The notes beneath the pieces are model-generated. The model saw nothing but the letters and a program-made list of their open reading frames with translations, was not told the DNA's origin and made no database searches. A stretch of 64,000 bases of DNA, from the NCBI RefSeq assembly GCF_900143525.1, contig NZ_FREZ01000002.1, forward strand, positions 1-64,000, read 5' to 3'. Every line of letters starts with the position of its first letter. Position 1 is the stretch's first letter. Both the position numbers and the translations under genes were made by a program. This DNA comes from Ruegeria sp. Alg231-54 (GTDB lineage: Bacteria > Pseudomonadota > Alphaproteobacteria > Rhodobacterales > Rhodobacteraceae). Shown piece by piece: positions 17,779 through 27,333 of the stretch.

Positions 17779-18788
17779 GGCGTTTCGATCTCTGTGGTTC
17801 GGGCCAGAATGTCGACGCCTTGCCCATTCCAGAAGTGCAGCAAGTCGATGAAGACCCAGTTTTCCGCCAGTTTGTCACCCGCTCGGCGATAGATATCGAT
17901 CACCCTGAATTCGCCGGGTTTCCCGGTGGCGGGCATTCCCATGAACCCGCCGGACGGAGTGGCCGTGAAATTGGGCCAGCCAAAGAACCCGCCATAGTGC
18001 CCCTCGGCCATGCGGCAGACATGATTGGTTTTAGATCGGTCCGAGAAGGCGGCCCGGAACGGTCCAGAGTGTTGTTTTGCATAGCGTTCTATCGTGTAGG
18101 TCGCGCCGATCCCTTCGGGTCCCCACCAGATCATGTCTTGGTGCCAGGTTTGGGTCAATTCATCCTCAAGCGACAACCCATTGTCCCATTGGCCGAGATC
18201 CGAGATCATCGCATTGATGATCGCCAGGGTCTTTTCGCCTTCTTCAGCAGGTTGTGCGTTCAGCAGCAGGCCGTCATGGGGTCTTGGTCCGGGTTGCACC
18301 AAATGCGCCGCTGTTTGTGGGGGGAACGGATTCTGCCCGGCTTGCACCATCAGGTGCGGTATGTCGAAATACATCGCTGTTTCGACAATCCTGTCACCGG
18401 CGACCTTGTAGAACGCGCAATAGCGCAGGAATGCCAGCTTGCCAGTTGGGCGAATGCCCAGCCACGGACGATCGAAAAGCCCCATCAAATGCCCCATGGA
18501 CACGACCCAGACGTCGGCCTCGTCCCGCAGCGAGTTTTGCCCCGCAAACAGGATATCTACACGGTTCTGCTGGCGGGTCAGGCTGCTCTTTAGTGGTTGC
18601 CAGAACTGCCGGGCAACCTGTTCGGCGCCATTGATTTCGTTGAATGGGTGAAAGCCGCGCCACTTCAGTTCTGGGGCGCAGTATTGGCTCATTACCTTCG
18701 GGATTTCTTGTTCTGTCGCGGAATCCAACGCGGTGTGAAACGCAGAGACGAGTTTTTTTTCTGTCTGAAAGGTCACGGTATTTGCCAT
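17775..18788 (-). CDS. Two-domain SnoaL/NTF2-like protein
   Basis: The 337-residue protein contains two tandem SnoaL-like domains (about residues 5-150 and 185-330). The second ends in GEFRVIDIYRRAGDKLAENWVFIDLLHFW..QGVDILAR, a motif shared with the three other SnoaL-like proteins of this locus. SnoaL relatives include polyketide cyclases, isomerases and hydrolases acting by acid/base catalysis without cofactors. The ATG at 18788 was chosen because the upstream in-frame ATG would lie inside the operator region. It is the first gene of the minus-strand operon, divergent from the ABC genes. The reaction is unknown. Confidence 0.75.
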   Translation of the reverse strand: MANTVTFQTEKKLVSAFHTALDSATEQEIPKVMSQYCAPELKWRGFHPFNEINGAEQVARQFWQPLKSSLTRQQNRVDILFAGQNSLRDEADVWVVSMGHLMGLFDRPWLGIRPTGKLAFLRYCAFYKVAGDRIVETAMYFDIPHLMVQAGQNPFPPQTAAHLVQPGPRPHDGLLLNAQPAEEGEKTLAIINAMISDLGQWDNGLSLEDELTQTWHQDMIWWGPEGIGATYTIERYAKQHSGPFRAAFSDRSKTNHVCRMAEGHYGGFFGWPNFTATPSGGFMGMPATGKPGEFRVIDIYRRAGDKLAENWVFIDLLHFWNGQGVDILARTTEIETP

Positions 18789-18845
18789 TGTGATCAAAGT
18801 TTTACGAGAGGCACGAAGCCGGGTTGAGTCGGGTATTTGCGTCAG

Positions 18846-18865
18846 TTTTGCATACGTATGCAAAA
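18846..18865. promoter_or_regulatory. LacI-type operator O1: perfect 20-bp palindrome
   Basis: TTTTGCATACGTATGCAAAA is fully self-complementary with a central CG, the form of LacI/GalR-family operators. It lies 57 bp upstream of the minus-strand SnoaL gene start. A LacI-family regulator is encoded in the same locus (27333-28376). Confidence 0.85.
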
Positions 18866-18899
18866 AAGTCTTGCCTGAATTGACGTATGCGAATTACAG

Positions 18900-18919
18900 T
18901 TTTGCAAACGTATGCAAAA
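18900..18919. promoter_or_regulatory. LacI-type operator O2: near-perfect palindrome
   Basis: TTTTGCAAACGTATGCAAAA differs from the palindrome O1 at one position. Its centre is 54 bp (about five helical turns) from that of O1, which would allow looping or cooperative binding. It sits 21 bp before the ATG of the ABC ATPase gene. A half-site TGACGTATGCGAATT lies between the two. Confidence 0.82.
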
Positions 18920-18940
18920 TGATTCCTTGCAGGGGGCACC

Positions 18941-20014
18941 ATGGCGGAAATTCAATTGCGGAACGTCGGCAAGCGATGGGGCTCATTCGTTGGGGTTCAC
19001 AATTTCGACCTGACCATTGCTGATCGCGAGTTTCTGGTCCTGCTCGGCCCCTCGGGTTGCGGCAAGACAACGACGATGCGGATGATCGCAGGGCTTGAGG
19101 ACGTGACCGAGGGCGAAATCCTGGTCGATGGCAATGTGATCAACGATCTGGAGCCGAAGGACCGCGACGTTGCGATGGTGTTCCAGAGCTACGCGCTTTA
19201 TCCCAACATGAACGTCTATGAGAACATCCGCTTTCCGCTGAAGGTGCGCGGCATCGACCCGTCGACCCACGACGAGAAGGTACGCCGCGCCAGCGCGATG
19301 GTAGAGTTGGACGATTTTCTGCATCGCAAACCCGCCGAGCTCTCAGGTGGTCAGCGACAGCGAGTGGCGCTCGCCCGTGCCATTGTGCGCGAACCAAACG
19401 TGTTCCTGATGGACGAGCCGCTGTCGAATCTTGACGCCAAACTGCGGGTCTCGACCCGGGCGCAGATCAAGAACCTCAGTCACGAGCTGGCGGTGACGAC
19501 GATCTATGTGACCCATGACCAGATCGAAGCGATGACACTGGCCGACCGCGTTGTGGTGATGAAACAGGGCGTGGTGCAGCAGGTTGGCAGCCCCACGGAA
19601 ATCTATGACATGCCGGCAAACACGTTTGTGGCCAGCTTCATTGGTTCACCCGCGATGAATTTAATGGATGGCGACGTTTCAGGCGGAATGTTCCGTGCCG
19701 AACACGTCGAAATCCCAGTGGATGCACCGGATGGACCTATGACGCTGGGCTTCAGGGCTGAAGACGCCAGCCTTGCCGAAGGGCAGGGCCAGATCACAGC
19801 ACCCATTTACACGCTGGAATTGCTGGGCGACGCGACCATGATCTCGGTCCGGGTCGGCGGTGCTCTGGTATCGGTCAAAGCCGATAAAGCCTACCGCGCC
19901 GAGATTGGCGAGACAGTCTCGTTCTCGGTGCCGAAAGAAATCTGTCACCTCTTTGAAGCTGAAAGCGGTGCGCGGATTGGGGAGCACCCCCACAAACAGC
20001 CCAAACGGGCTTAA
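18941..20014 (+). CDS. ABC transporter ATP-binding protein, UgpC/MalK type
   Basis: The 357-residue ATPase has Walker A GPSGCGKTT (about residues 38-46), Q-loop, signature LSGGQRQRVALARA, Walker B VFLMDEPLSNLD, and H-loop YVTHDQIEAMT. A C-terminal TOBE/OB regulatory region follows, as in CUT1 sugar importers. It energises uptake through the two permeases downstream. It is the first gene of the long plus-strand operon, directly behind LacI-type operator O2. ATPase-first order followed by the binding protein is unusual for CUT1 loci but seen in some. Confidence 0.95.
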   Translation: MAEIQLRNVGKRWGSFVGVHNFDLTIADREFLVLLGPSGCGKTTTMRMIAGLEDVTEGEILVDGNVINDLEPKDRDVAMVFQSYALYPNMNVYENIRFPLKVRGIDPSTHDEKVRRASAMVELDDFLHRKPAELSGGQRQRVALARAIVREPNVFLMDEPLSNLDAKLRVSTRAQIKNLSHELAVTTIYVTHDQIEAMTLADRVVVMKQGVVQQVGSPTEIYDMPANTFVASFIGSPAMNLMDGDVSGGMFRAEHVEIPVDAPDGPMTLGFRAEDASLAEGQGQITAPIYTLELLGDATMISVRVGGALVSVKADKAYRAEIGETVSFSVPKEICHLFEAESGARIGEHPHKQPKRA

Positions 20015-20062
20015 CACCGGTCCGGACGTCGACGACGGACCGATCCTGACAGGGAGAAACGC

Positions 20063-21274
20063 ATGAAACTCAAGACGATCCTTATGGCAGGTGCCATGTC
20101 CATCGCCGCCACCGGCGCATGGGCGGAATGCGCCTTCGAAAACGACGTGCCACTGAAGTCGCTGTCCGCCGGGTTTGAAGCCTGGAAAGCGGTCACCGAT
20201 GCAATGGCGGAATGCGGCAACTTCAGCGCTTCGCTGGACCAAGAATTCCGCGAAAAGCAACCTGAGGCATTTGCGGCTGATCCCGCACTTTATCAGATCG
20301 GCGGTGTATCGAACGCAACACTGGTCCCCTTGCTGAACGCGGGCACGATCCGCCCTCTGGACGATCTGGTTGAAAAATATGGCCAGGATTTGCTGCCCAA
20401 CCAGTTGATCAAGGTGGACGGACAAACCATGGCGATCGCGATGATGGTGAACGCTCAGCACCTGATGTATCGCGATGATGTTCTGGCCGAGCTGGGCATC
20501 GAAGAGCCCAAGACATATGGCGATGTTCTTTCCGCGGCGGCCAAGATCAAAGAAGCCGGCGTCATGGACTATCCCATTGGTGGGACGTTCAAGACCGGTT
20601 GGAACCTTGGTCAGGAGTTCGTCAATATGTATTTGGGCGAGGGCGGTTCGTTCTTTGGTGACGGCAACATGCCTGCCATCAATAACGAGCAAGGCGTAGC
20701 AGCGCTTGAGACATTGAAGGCCATGACCGAGTATATGGACCCGGAATATCTGGTCTCTGACTCGACCTATGTGCAACAGCAATTCCAGCAGGGCAAGATT
20801 GCAATGGCGAACCTGTGGGCCAGCCGTGCCGCTGCGATGAACGATGAGGCCGAAAGCCAGGTCGTTGGCAAGGTGACCATGGCCGCGGCTCCAATGGGAT
20901 CGGCGGTTCCGGCGACCACAATCTGGTGGGACGGTATTGTTCTGGCTTCGAACATGAGCGACGAAGAAGCGGATGCTGCCTTCCGCGTCGCACTTGAGGG
21001 CATGGACACCGATACGGTCAGTGCGAACAACGATGTCGCTGTATGGCTGAGCACGGCCTATTCGGCAGGTCCTTTGGCTGCAGGTGCTGCAGCGTCCGCT
21101 GAAGGCGGTGCCAAGGCTTACCCGGCTTCCGGTCCTATGGGCATCATGCACACCTCGTTGGGTAACGGACTGGCCGACTATCTGACCGGTGCCAAAGACG
21201 CGCAGACGACTCTGGCCGATATCGAGGCAGACTACGTCACTGCCGCGAAAGAAGCGGGTCTGATCAGCAACTGA
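20063..21274 (+). CDS. ABC transporter extracellular solute-binding protein (family 1, CUT1 type)
   Basis: The 403-residue protein begins with a classic signal peptide MKLKTILMAGAMSIAATGAWA, cleaved before ECAFEN. The mature part has the alternating-domain pattern of family 1 binding proteins (FPLLN-type hinge, APMGSAVPATTIWWDGIVLAS). The ligand cannot be read from sequence. CUT1 systems usually carry sugars or sugar-like polyols, but the rest of the locus lacks sugar kinases, so a non-sugar ligand is possible. AGGGAGAAACGC precedes ATG. A stable hairpin follows the gene. Confidence 0.93.
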   Translation: MKLKTILMAGAMSIAATGAWAECAFENDVPLKSLSAGFEAWKAVTDAMAECGNFSASLDQEFREKQPEAFAADPALYQIGGVSNATLVPLLNAGTIRPLDDLVEKYGQDLLPNQLIKVDGQTMAIAMMVNAQHLMYRDDVLAELGIEEPKTYGDVLSAAAKIKEAGVMDYPIGGTFKTGWNLGQEFVNMYLGEGGSFFGDGNMPAINNEQGVAALETLKAMTEYMDPEYLVSDSTYVQQQFQQGKIAMANLWASRAAAMNDEAESQVVGKVTMAAAPMGSAVPATTIWWDGIVLASNMSDEEADAAFRVALEGMDTDTVSANNDVAVWLSTAYSAGPLAAGAAASAEGGAKAYPASGPMGIMHTSLGNGLADYLTGAKDAQTTLADIEADYVTAAKEAGLISN

Positions 21275-21282
21275 TCCTCTCT

Positions 21283-21304
21283 TGGGAGGGCTACGGCCCT
21301 CCCA
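21283..21304 (+). terminator. Intra-operon hairpin with a UACG tetraloop after the binding-protein gene
   Basis: TGGGAGGGC pairs perfectly with GCCCTCCCA around the loop TACG, giving C(UACG)G, an exceptionally stable tetraloop. It has no T-run and lies between the binding-protein and permease genes. It more likely acts as a 3'-end stabiliser or partial attenuator that raises binding-protein expression over permease expression than as a full terminator. Confidence 0.7.
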
Positions 21305-21340
21305 TCCCTTTCCCCCGAGAGCCATTAGAAAGGCAGAGCC

Positions 21341-22363
21341 ATGAACTTCCGGACATTTGCTGCTTTTGTCGGTCCCTCTGTCTTTATGATGCTTCTCTTT
21401 ATCGCGTTCCCTTTGGTCAGCGTGTTCCAGCAGAGTTTCTATGTCACCCAGCCGATCTATGAGACGGTCGAAAAGGAAACCTGCACCCCTGGTTTTGTGA
21501 CGCAGACCTGCGTGACTGAGCAAGTGTCACAACCGAAGCTCGACGAGCATGGAGAGATCATTACGCAAACCCAATATGTAGGGCTGCAAAGCTATCGCAA
21601 CGTGTTGGAACCTGAACGTGCGTGGCGTGCCATAAGCGATGGCAGCTGGCACGTGCTGTCCACGATCAATTTCTGGAAGGCCCTGCGGTTCACGCTGACA
21701 TTTACTCTGATCACTCTGCCGCTGGTGGTCGGTTGCGGGCTAGGGATTGCGATCCTGATCAACAATGCCGCGCGATCGATCCGCGGGCCGGTGATTTTTG
21801 TCTCTCTACTGCCATTCATCATCACGCCGGTGATCGGAGTGCTGTCAATCAATTGGCTGTTTCGCGGCGACGGTATCCTGACTGCGATGATGGAATGGTG
21901 GCTGAACCGTGACATAGCCCTGTTCGCGCAGGCCTGGACAATAGAAGTTCTCATGATGATCTACCGCGTCTGGCACGTGGCGCCCTTTGCGGCCATCATC
22001 TTCTACGCCGGTCTGCAAACGGTCAACCAGGACAGTCTGGAAAGCGCTGTTATCGATGGGGCAACACGCTGGCAGCGGCTGAAATACATCGTCATCCCGC
22101 ATCTGATGCCGCTGATTATCTTCGTCTCGATGATCCACTTGATGGACAGCTACCGTGTCTTTGAAGAGATCGTCGGTTTCTCAAGCCAGGGATATGTGAT
22201 CTCACTGCAGTGGCTGACATTTGACTACCTGACGCCGGATCAGGCAGGCAACAGGTCGATCAGTCGGGCCTCAGCCAACTCAATGCTGACCATGATTGGC
22301 GTTGTCATCCTGCTTATCCTGCCGCTGCGCCGCACATGGCGCGATCATAAAGGAGGTCACTGA
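21341..22363 (+). CDS. ABC transporter permease (MalF/UgpA type)
   Basis: The 340-residue inner-membrane protein has six predicted helices and the cytoplasmic EAA-type loop DGATRWQRLKYIVIPHLMP that docks the ATPase. Between helices 1 and 2 is an enlarged periplasmic loop (about residues 35-85) with two Cys (ETCTPGFVTQTC). This may form a disulfide and is uncommon for the family. It stops just before the second permease gene, with AAAGGAGG in its 3' end serving as ribosome binding site for that gene. Confidence 0.92.
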   Translation: MNFRTFAAFVGPSVFMMLLFIAFPLVSVFQQSFYVTQPIYETVEKETCTPGFVTQTCVTEQVSQPKLDEHGEIITQTQYVGLQSYRNVLEPERAWRAISDGSWHVLSTINFWKALRFTLTFTLITLPLVVGCGLGIAILINNAARSIRGPVIFVSLLPFIITPVIGVLSINWLFRGDGILTAMMEWWLNRDIALFAQAWTIEVLMMIYRVWHVAPFAAIIFYAGLQTVNQDSLESAVIDGATRWQRLKYIVIPHLMPLIIFVSMIHLMDSYRVFEEIVGFSSQGYVISLQWLTFDYLTPDQAGNRSISRASANSMLTMIGVVILLILPLRRTWRDHKGGH

Positions 22364-22364
22364 C

Positions 22365-23519
22365 ATGTCCTCGCGCGCGCTTCGCCAACCGCTCAGCCTG
22401 CGGCTGACCTCGAACATCTTTCTGGCGCTTTGGTGCCTGATCGCGGCCTTCCCGATCTTCTGGATCGTGGTTATGAGCTTCAAATCGCCGGTCGATGCAT
22501 TCGACAGCAATGCGCTGAACGTGATTTTTGGCCCGGCCACGCTGGGCGTCGGTAAGGGGTTATCGCTGCTGGATATCATTCTGGGTGTTGCGGTGATCTG
22601 GGCAACGATAATCATCGCCACCAAAACCCTGCCGTCGATGGTAAAATCCTACACGAAGCCCGGACAGGAATGGTTCGGCTGGGTCATTGGCGTACTGGTC
22701 GTTTTGGTGGGCTTTCTCGTGGTGTTCTTTGTTGTTCTGCCTGCCATTCTAAGCGTGCTCAACCCTTGGTTCGGACCTTTGGGCCGGGACGTGCTGGGCC
22801 TGACCACTGAACACTACAAGACCGTTTGGATCGACCGGGGTTTTTCGAACAATTTTAAGAATTCGCTGATTGTGACGACAGGCGTGGTGACAGTCTCGCT
22901 GACCGTAGGCACGCTGGCGGGATATGGTCTGGCGCGCTCGGGTTCGACACTGGCGTTCTGGATCCTGATCGTGGCGCTGGTGTTCCGCGCGCTACCGCAT
23001 TCGGTGCTGGTGGCCGGTTATCTGCCGGTGTTCATCAATTCGGCTGAATGGCTGGCCCCGATCCTCGGTGAAAACGCACCGACGCTGTATGGCAAGCCCT
23101 TTGCGGTGATCGCCGTTCTGGTCGCGATCAATCAGCCATTCACCATCTGGATGCTACGCTCATTCTTCCAGAATATCCCGGCAGAACTGGACGAGGCCGC
23201 CCGTGTCGATGGGTGCAGCCATTTCCAAGCCTTCCGCCGTGTCATCATGCCGGTGATGTGGCCGGGGGTGATCACCACAGGTCTGTTCAGCTTCCTGCTG
23301 GCTTATAACGACTTTCTTGTCACTGCGCTGCTGCTGGATGCGCAGAACCAGACCATGGTTCCCGCCATTGTCGGCATGTTCAATCGTGAAACGACTACAA
23401 CCGACCAAGTGGTCGCGGTTGCCGCCGCCGTGTCGATCACTGCGCCGCTGATCTTCCTTGTTCTGATCTTCCAGCGCCAGATCGTCAGCGGTCTGACAGC
23501 CGGAGCGGTCAAAGGCTGA
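22365..23519 (+). CDS. Carbohydrate-type ABC transporter permease (MalG/UgpE type)
   Basis: The 384-residue permease carries the EAA loop DEAARVDGCSHFQAFRRVIMPVMWPG. It is about 100 residues longer than usual MalG-type subunits. The extra part is an insertion after helix 1 containing two additional hydrophobic segments (LLDIILGVAVIWATIIIA and WVIGVLVVLVGFLVVFFVVLP). The ATG at 22365 follows AAAGGAGGTCACTGAC, a near-perfect Shine-Dalgarno. The upstream in-frame codons belong to the preceding permease read out of frame. Confidence 0.92.
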   Translation: MSSRALRQPLSLRLTSNIFLALWCLIAAFPIFWIVVMSFKSPVDAFDSNALNVIFGPATLGVGKGLSLLDIILGVAVIWATIIIATKTLPSMVKSYTKPGQEWFGWVIGVLVVLVGFLVVFFVVLPAILSVLNPWFGPLGRDVLGLTTEHYKTVWIDRGFSNNFKNSLIVTTGVVTVSLTVGTLAGYGLARSGSTLAFWILIVALVFRALPHSVLVAGYLPVFINSAEWLAPILGENAPTLYGKPFAVIAVLVAINQPFTIWMLRSFFQNIPAELDEAARVDGCSHFQAFRRVIMPVMWPGVITTGLFSFLLAYNDFLVTALLLDAQNQTMVPAIVGMFNRETTTTDQVVAVAAAVSITAPLIFLVLIFQRQIVSGLTAGAVKG

Positions 23520-23646
23520 TGAGCAACCATGCACGCCATAACGCCATGTCGCGCCACCCGGCGGTGAACAGGATGCCGAGGGACTTTCTGAGTATAGGGG
23601 CTGCGATCCCCAAACTCTCTCTCTGGCAACCTGAAAGGACATAGAC

Positions 23647-24177
23647 ATGAAAGGTTCCCGTCCCGAGCAAGCGGTTCTGACCCGCGACACGGACATGAGC
23701 AAAACCGAAGACACGCGCCGCGTGATCGAAACCATGGTGGATGGTCTGAACGATCACCGCATTGATGACATCGGAGAATTCTTCACCCAAGGCTTCCGCT
23801 GGATGGGCAATCAAGGCTGCGGCACTAAAACCGGGCTGAAAGAGTTTCAGGAAAACTGGCAGCGCCCGTTTCAAGCGGCGTTTTCGGACAAGACCTGCAT
23901 CGATGAGGCCCGTCTTTACATGGGCGAATGGGCAGCAGCCTTTGGCCGTCAGGAAGCAACCCATACGGGAGAGTTTCTGGGCATCGCCCCCACCGGCAAG
24001 CGGGTCGAGATCCGCTATATGGATTTTTGGAAAGTCGTTGACGGCAAGATCGTCGACAACTGGGTGAATGTCGATTTCGCACATGTCGCGGCGCAACTGG
24101 GTGTCGACCTGTTCAACGGCGAAGGCTGGGAAGCATTTGACCGGGGTGAGAAATGTCCACCCCGGCCCGAAAACTGA
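23647..24177 (+). CDS. Single-domain SnoaL/NTF2-like protein (ester-cyclase type)
   Basis: This 176-residue, one-domain SnoaL-like protein contains the pattern [22 protein letters not shown] and ends [40 protein letters not shown]. The second block is the same motif seen at the end of the two-domain proteins of this locus. AAAGGACATAGAC precedes ATG. It lies 127 bp after the permease gene and 11 bp before the histidinol-dehydrogenase-like gene. It is probably a cofactor-free isomerase, hydrolase or cyclase on a pathway intermediate (inference). Confidence 0.78.
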   Translation: MKGSRPEQAVLTRDTDMSKTEDTRRVIETMVDGLNDHRIDDIGEFFTQGFRWMGNQGCGTKTGLKEFQENWQRPFQAAFSDKTCIDEARLYMGEWAAAFGRQEATHTGEFLGIAPTGKRVEIRYMDFWKVVDGKIVDNWVNVDFAHVAAQLGVDLFNGEGWEAFDRGEKCPPRPEN

Positions 24178-24188
24178 GGATTGGAAAC

Positions 24189-25520
24189 ATGGCAATCGAG
24201 TATCTTAAACGCGGCAAATCCGATGCGGACCGGGCTGAAGATGATGCCAAGACCCGCGCCGTGGTTGAGACGACGCTGAAAGACATTGAAACTCGCGGTG
24301 ATGCTGCGGTGCGTGAGTTGAGTGAGAAGTTCGACAACTACTCGCCAGCATCGTTCCGCCTGAGCCAGCAGGAAATCGATGACTTGATCGGTCAACTGAC
24401 CGATAGAGAACTGGCCGACATCAAATTCGCCCAGGAACAGGTGCGCAACTTTGCGCAGGCTCAGCGGGATTCAATGCTGGACATCGAGGTTGAAACCCTG
24501 CCGGGCGTGATCCTTGGCCATAAGAACATCCCCGTACAATCGGTCGGATGTTACGTCCCCGGCGGCAAGTTCCCAATGGTGGCATCGGCCCATATGTCCG
24601 TGGCCACGGCTTCGGTTGCGGGTGTCCCTCGTATCATCGCCTGTACGCCTCCGTTCAAAGGCACACCAAACCCTGCAGTGATTGCGGCCATGCATTTGGG
24701 CGGTGCGCATGAGATCTACGTTATGGGCGGCATACAGGCCATTGGTGCGATGGCTTTGGGCACTGAGACGATTGATCCGGTTCACATGCTGGTTGGCCCC
24801 GGCAACGCCTTTGTTGCCGAAGCCAAGCGTCAGTTGTTCGGGCGCGTTGGCATTGATCTGTTTGCAGGTCCCACCGAAACCATGGTGATCGCCGACGAGA
24901 CCGCAGCAGATGCCGAGCTGTGCGCAACCGACCTGTTGGGGCAGGCCGAACACGGCTATAACAGCCCCTGTGTGCTGCTGACCAACTCTCACAAGCTTGC
25001 CAAAGAGACACTGTCCGAGGTGGACCGCCTTTTGGGCATCCTGCCGACTGCAGACACCGCGAAAGTGTCATGGGATGAATATGGCGAAGTGATCGTCTGC
25101 GACACGTATGACGAGATGCTGCAAGTCGCAGATGATATCGCCTCGGAACATGTGCAGGTGATGACGGATCGCGACGATTGGTTTCTGGAGAATATGACCT
25201 GCTATGGCGCGCTGTTCCTTGGTCCGCGCACCAACGTGTCAAACGGGGACAAGGTGATTGGTACGAACCACACCCTGCCAACGAAGAAGGCCGGGCGTTA
25301 CACCGGTGGGCTTTGGGTTGGGAAGTACCTGAAAACGCACAGTTATCAGAAAGTTCTGACCAACGAGGCGGCGACACTAATCGGCGAATACGGCTCGCGT
25401 CTGTGCATGTTGGAAGGTTTTGTGGGCCACGCAGAACAGTGCAACGTCCGTGTGCGTCGCTATGGCGGTATCAATGTCCCCTATGGCGAGCCGGCGCCTT
25501 ATCGGGATGCTGCTGAATGA
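24189..25520 (+). CDS. Histidinol-dehydrogenase family NAD-dependent dehydrogenase (HpsN-like)
   Basis: The 443-residue protein belongs to the histidinol dehydrogenase superfamily: [57 protein letters not shown] and [17 protein letters not shown] are all family blocks. HGYN supplies a zinc-ligand-type His. Context is catabolic, not histidine biosynthesis. Relatives outside his operons, such as the sulfopropanediol dehydrogenase HpsN, oxidise a primary alcohol to a carboxylate in two steps, which is the most reasonable role here. No sulfonate-specific gene is nearby, so the substrate stays open. It overlaps the next SnoaL-like gene by 4 bp. Confidence 0.85.
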   Translation: MAIEYLKRGKSDADRAEDDAKTRAVVETTLKDIETRGDAAVRELSEKFDNYSPASFRLSQQEIDDLIGQLTDRELADIKFAQEQVRNFAQAQRDSMLDIEVETLPGVILGHKNIPVQSVGCYVPGGKFPMVASAHMSVATASVAGVPRIIACTPPFKGTPNPAVIAAMHLGGAHEIYVMGGIQAIGAMALGTETIDPVHMLVGPGNAFVAEAKRQLFGRVGIDLFAGPTETMVIADETAADAELCATDLLGQAEHGYNSPCVLLTNSHKLAKETLSEVDRLLGILPTADTAKVSWDEYGEVIVCDTYDEMLQVADDIASEHVQVMTDRDDWFLENMTCYGALFLGPRTNVSNGDKVIGTNHTLPTKKAGRYTGGLWVGKYLKTHSYQKVLTNEAATLIGEYGSRLCMLEGFVGHAEQCNVRVRRYGGINVPYGEPAPYRDAAE

Positions 25521-26569
25521 GTGACAGGCATACACAGCATAAGGCCCTGATCGCTCCGCTCAGGGCCGCGATGTATGATTTTTCCGAGGCCGGTGTTCGC
25601 GCGGCACTGGCCGAGGTAACGGCCTCGGACGCCGTTTTCCACCTATGTCATCCCTTTGGCGACAGCATTGGCAGCGACGCTTTCTATGACCGCGCCTATA
25701 ATGACCTGTTGACTGCCTGGCCCGATCTGGAACGGCGGGATTATATCGTCATGGGTGGACCGGATGAACATGGTTCTGACTGGATTGGATGCGGCGGCTA
25801 CTACACCGGTACGTTCACCGGCCCGTGGCTGGACATCCCGCCGACAGGCCACCAGGTCACCATGCGGTTTCATGAGTTTTACCGTTTCGAAAACGGCAAA
25901 GTTGCTGAAATGCAAGCCCTTTGGGATATCCCCGAGGTGATGATGCAGGCAAGTGCCTGGCCCATGGCCCCCAGTCTTGGCCGCGAATGGCACGTGCCCG
26001 GGCCGGCCACGCAGGATGGGTTGGTGCCTGGGCCCCACGATGAGGCCAAAGGTAAAGAGACCTGCAAACACATCATCGACATGCTGGAGCACCTCAAGAA
26101 ACACCCGTCGCAAGGCGGCCCCGAGGTGATGGAGATGGAGCGGTTCTGGCATCCCCGTATGAATTGGTACGGCCCCTCAGGCATCGGCACTGGACGAGGC
26201 TATGCAGGATTCCGCAACTGGCACCAGATTCCGTTCCTGAACGGGATGCCGGATCGCGGGAAATACGTCGAGGACATCACCTACCATTTCTTCGGCGATG
26301 GCGAATACGCGGCTGTGACCGGCTGGCCTAATATGATCCAGACCGTCACCCATGACGGATGGATGGGGATCGCGCCTGCGGGCCAGAAGATCACCATGCG
26401 CAGCCTCGATTTTTGGCGGCTGGAAAACGGGCGCATTCGTGAAAACTGGGTGCTGGTCGATCTTCTGGATGCTTATCGTCAGCTAGGCGTTGACGTCTTT
26501 GCCCGTCTGCGGGAATTCAACAAGGCCCGAAACATGGGGCGCATTGATATACCGGATGGAATGAGCTGA
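25517..26569 (+). CDS. Two-domain SnoaL/NTF2-like protein
   Basis: The 350-residue protein has two SnoaL-like domains (about residues 10-150 and 175-345). Domain 1 contains [22 protein letters not shown] and domain 2 [40 protein letters not shown]. These are clearly duplicates of one another and paralogous to the other SnoaL-like proteins here. It is coupled by 4-bp overlap to the upstream dehydrogenase and by TGATG to the SDR gene downstream. Function unknown; probably catalytic. Confidence 0.78.
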   Translation: MSDRHTQHKALIAPLRAAMYDFSEAGVRAALAEVTASDAVFHLCHPFGDSIGSDAFYDRAYNDLLTAWPDLERRDYIVMGGPDEHGSDWIGCGGYYTGTFTGPWLDIPPTGHQVTMRFHEFYRFENGKVAEMQALWDIPEVMMQASAWPMAPSLGREWHVPGPATQDGLVPGPHDEAKGKETCKHIIDMLEHLKKHPSQGGPEVMEMERFWHPRMNWYGPSGIGTGRGYAGFRNWHQIPFLNGMPDRGKYVEDITYHFFGDGEYAAVTGWPNMIQTVTHDGWMGIAPAGQKITMRSLDFWRLENGRIRENWVLVDLLDAYRQLGVDVFARLREFNKARNMGRIDIPDGMS

Positions 26570-27333
26570 TGACTGAACTGCCGCGCACCCCTTCGTTTTC
26601 CCTGACAGGAAAGACCGCCCTGGTGACAGGTGCCTCTTCAGGCATTGGGCAGGGCTGTGCCGTGGCGCTGGCCGAGGCGGGCGCGCATGTCGTCTGTGCG
26701 GCCAGAGGCGAAGATCGGTTGAATGCAACTGTCGCTGCTCTGCAGGCAGAGGGGTGGTCGGCCGAGGCGCTGGTTCTGGATCAGGGCGATCTGGATGCGC
26801 TAAAGCAGCTTTTTGAAACGCGCAGCTTTGATGTCGTGGTGAATTCGGCCGGGGTTGCACGGCACAGTGCTGCTATTGAGACAACGCCTGAGGATTTCGA
26901 TGTTGTCACGGGCGTCAATCTGCGTTCCGCTTACTTCCTGTCGGCCTATGCCGCTCGCGCCTTGATCGAGGCTGACAGGCCAGGTTCGATCATCCACATC
27001 TCCAGCCAAATGGGGCATGTTGGAGGGGTCGAACGGGCGCTTTATTGTGCCACCAAGCACGGGCTTGAAGGGATGGTAAAGTCAATGGCCATCGAGTGGG
27101 GCAAGCAGGGCATTCGGATCAACACGGTCTGCCCGACTTTCATTCGAACGCCTCTGACTCAATCTACCTTTGACAACCCAGAACGCGCCGCATGGATCAT
27201 GGAAAAGATCAAGCTGGGTCGCGTGGGCGAGGTCGAGGATATCATGGGTGCGGTACGCTACCTCGCCTCTGATGCCTCAGCGTTGGTCACGGGCACTTCG
27301 ATGTTGATTGACGGAGGTTGGACGGCAGACTGA
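26569..27333 (+). CDS. Short-chain dehydrogenase/reductase (SDR)
   Basis: The 254-residue classical SDR has cofactor motif TGASSGIG (about residues 20-27), NSAG, the Ser in HISSQMG, and catalytic Y-x3-K in YCATKHG. The C-terminal TGTSMLIDGGW is the usual closing block. It should interconvert an alcohol and a carbonyl with NAD(P)H. Start and stop codons share one base with both neighbours (TGATG), so its translation is coupled within the operon. Confidence 0.93.
   Translation: MTELPRTPSFSLTGKTALVTGASSGIGQGCAVALAEAGAHVVCAARGEDRLNATVAALQAEGWSAEALVLDQGDLDALKQLFETRSFDVVVNSAGVARHSAAIETTPEDFDVVTGVNLRSAYFLSAYAARALIEADRPGSIIHISSQMGHVGGVERALYCATKHGLEGMVKSMAIEWGKQGIRINTVCPTFIRTPLTQSTFDNPERAAWIMEKIKLGRVGEVEDIMGAVRYLASDASALVTGTSMLIDGGWTAD

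Noticed and set aside
19679-21523. Long 614-codon minus-strand frame antisense to the ABC genes
   Set aside because: It mirrors high-GC codon use of the importer genes on the plus strand, has no family features, and crosses two genes and their intergenic gap.
24189-25520. Histidine biosynthesis gene hisD
   Set aside because: Neighbours are catabolic and transport genes, with no other his genes; the HpsN-like branch is more plausible.
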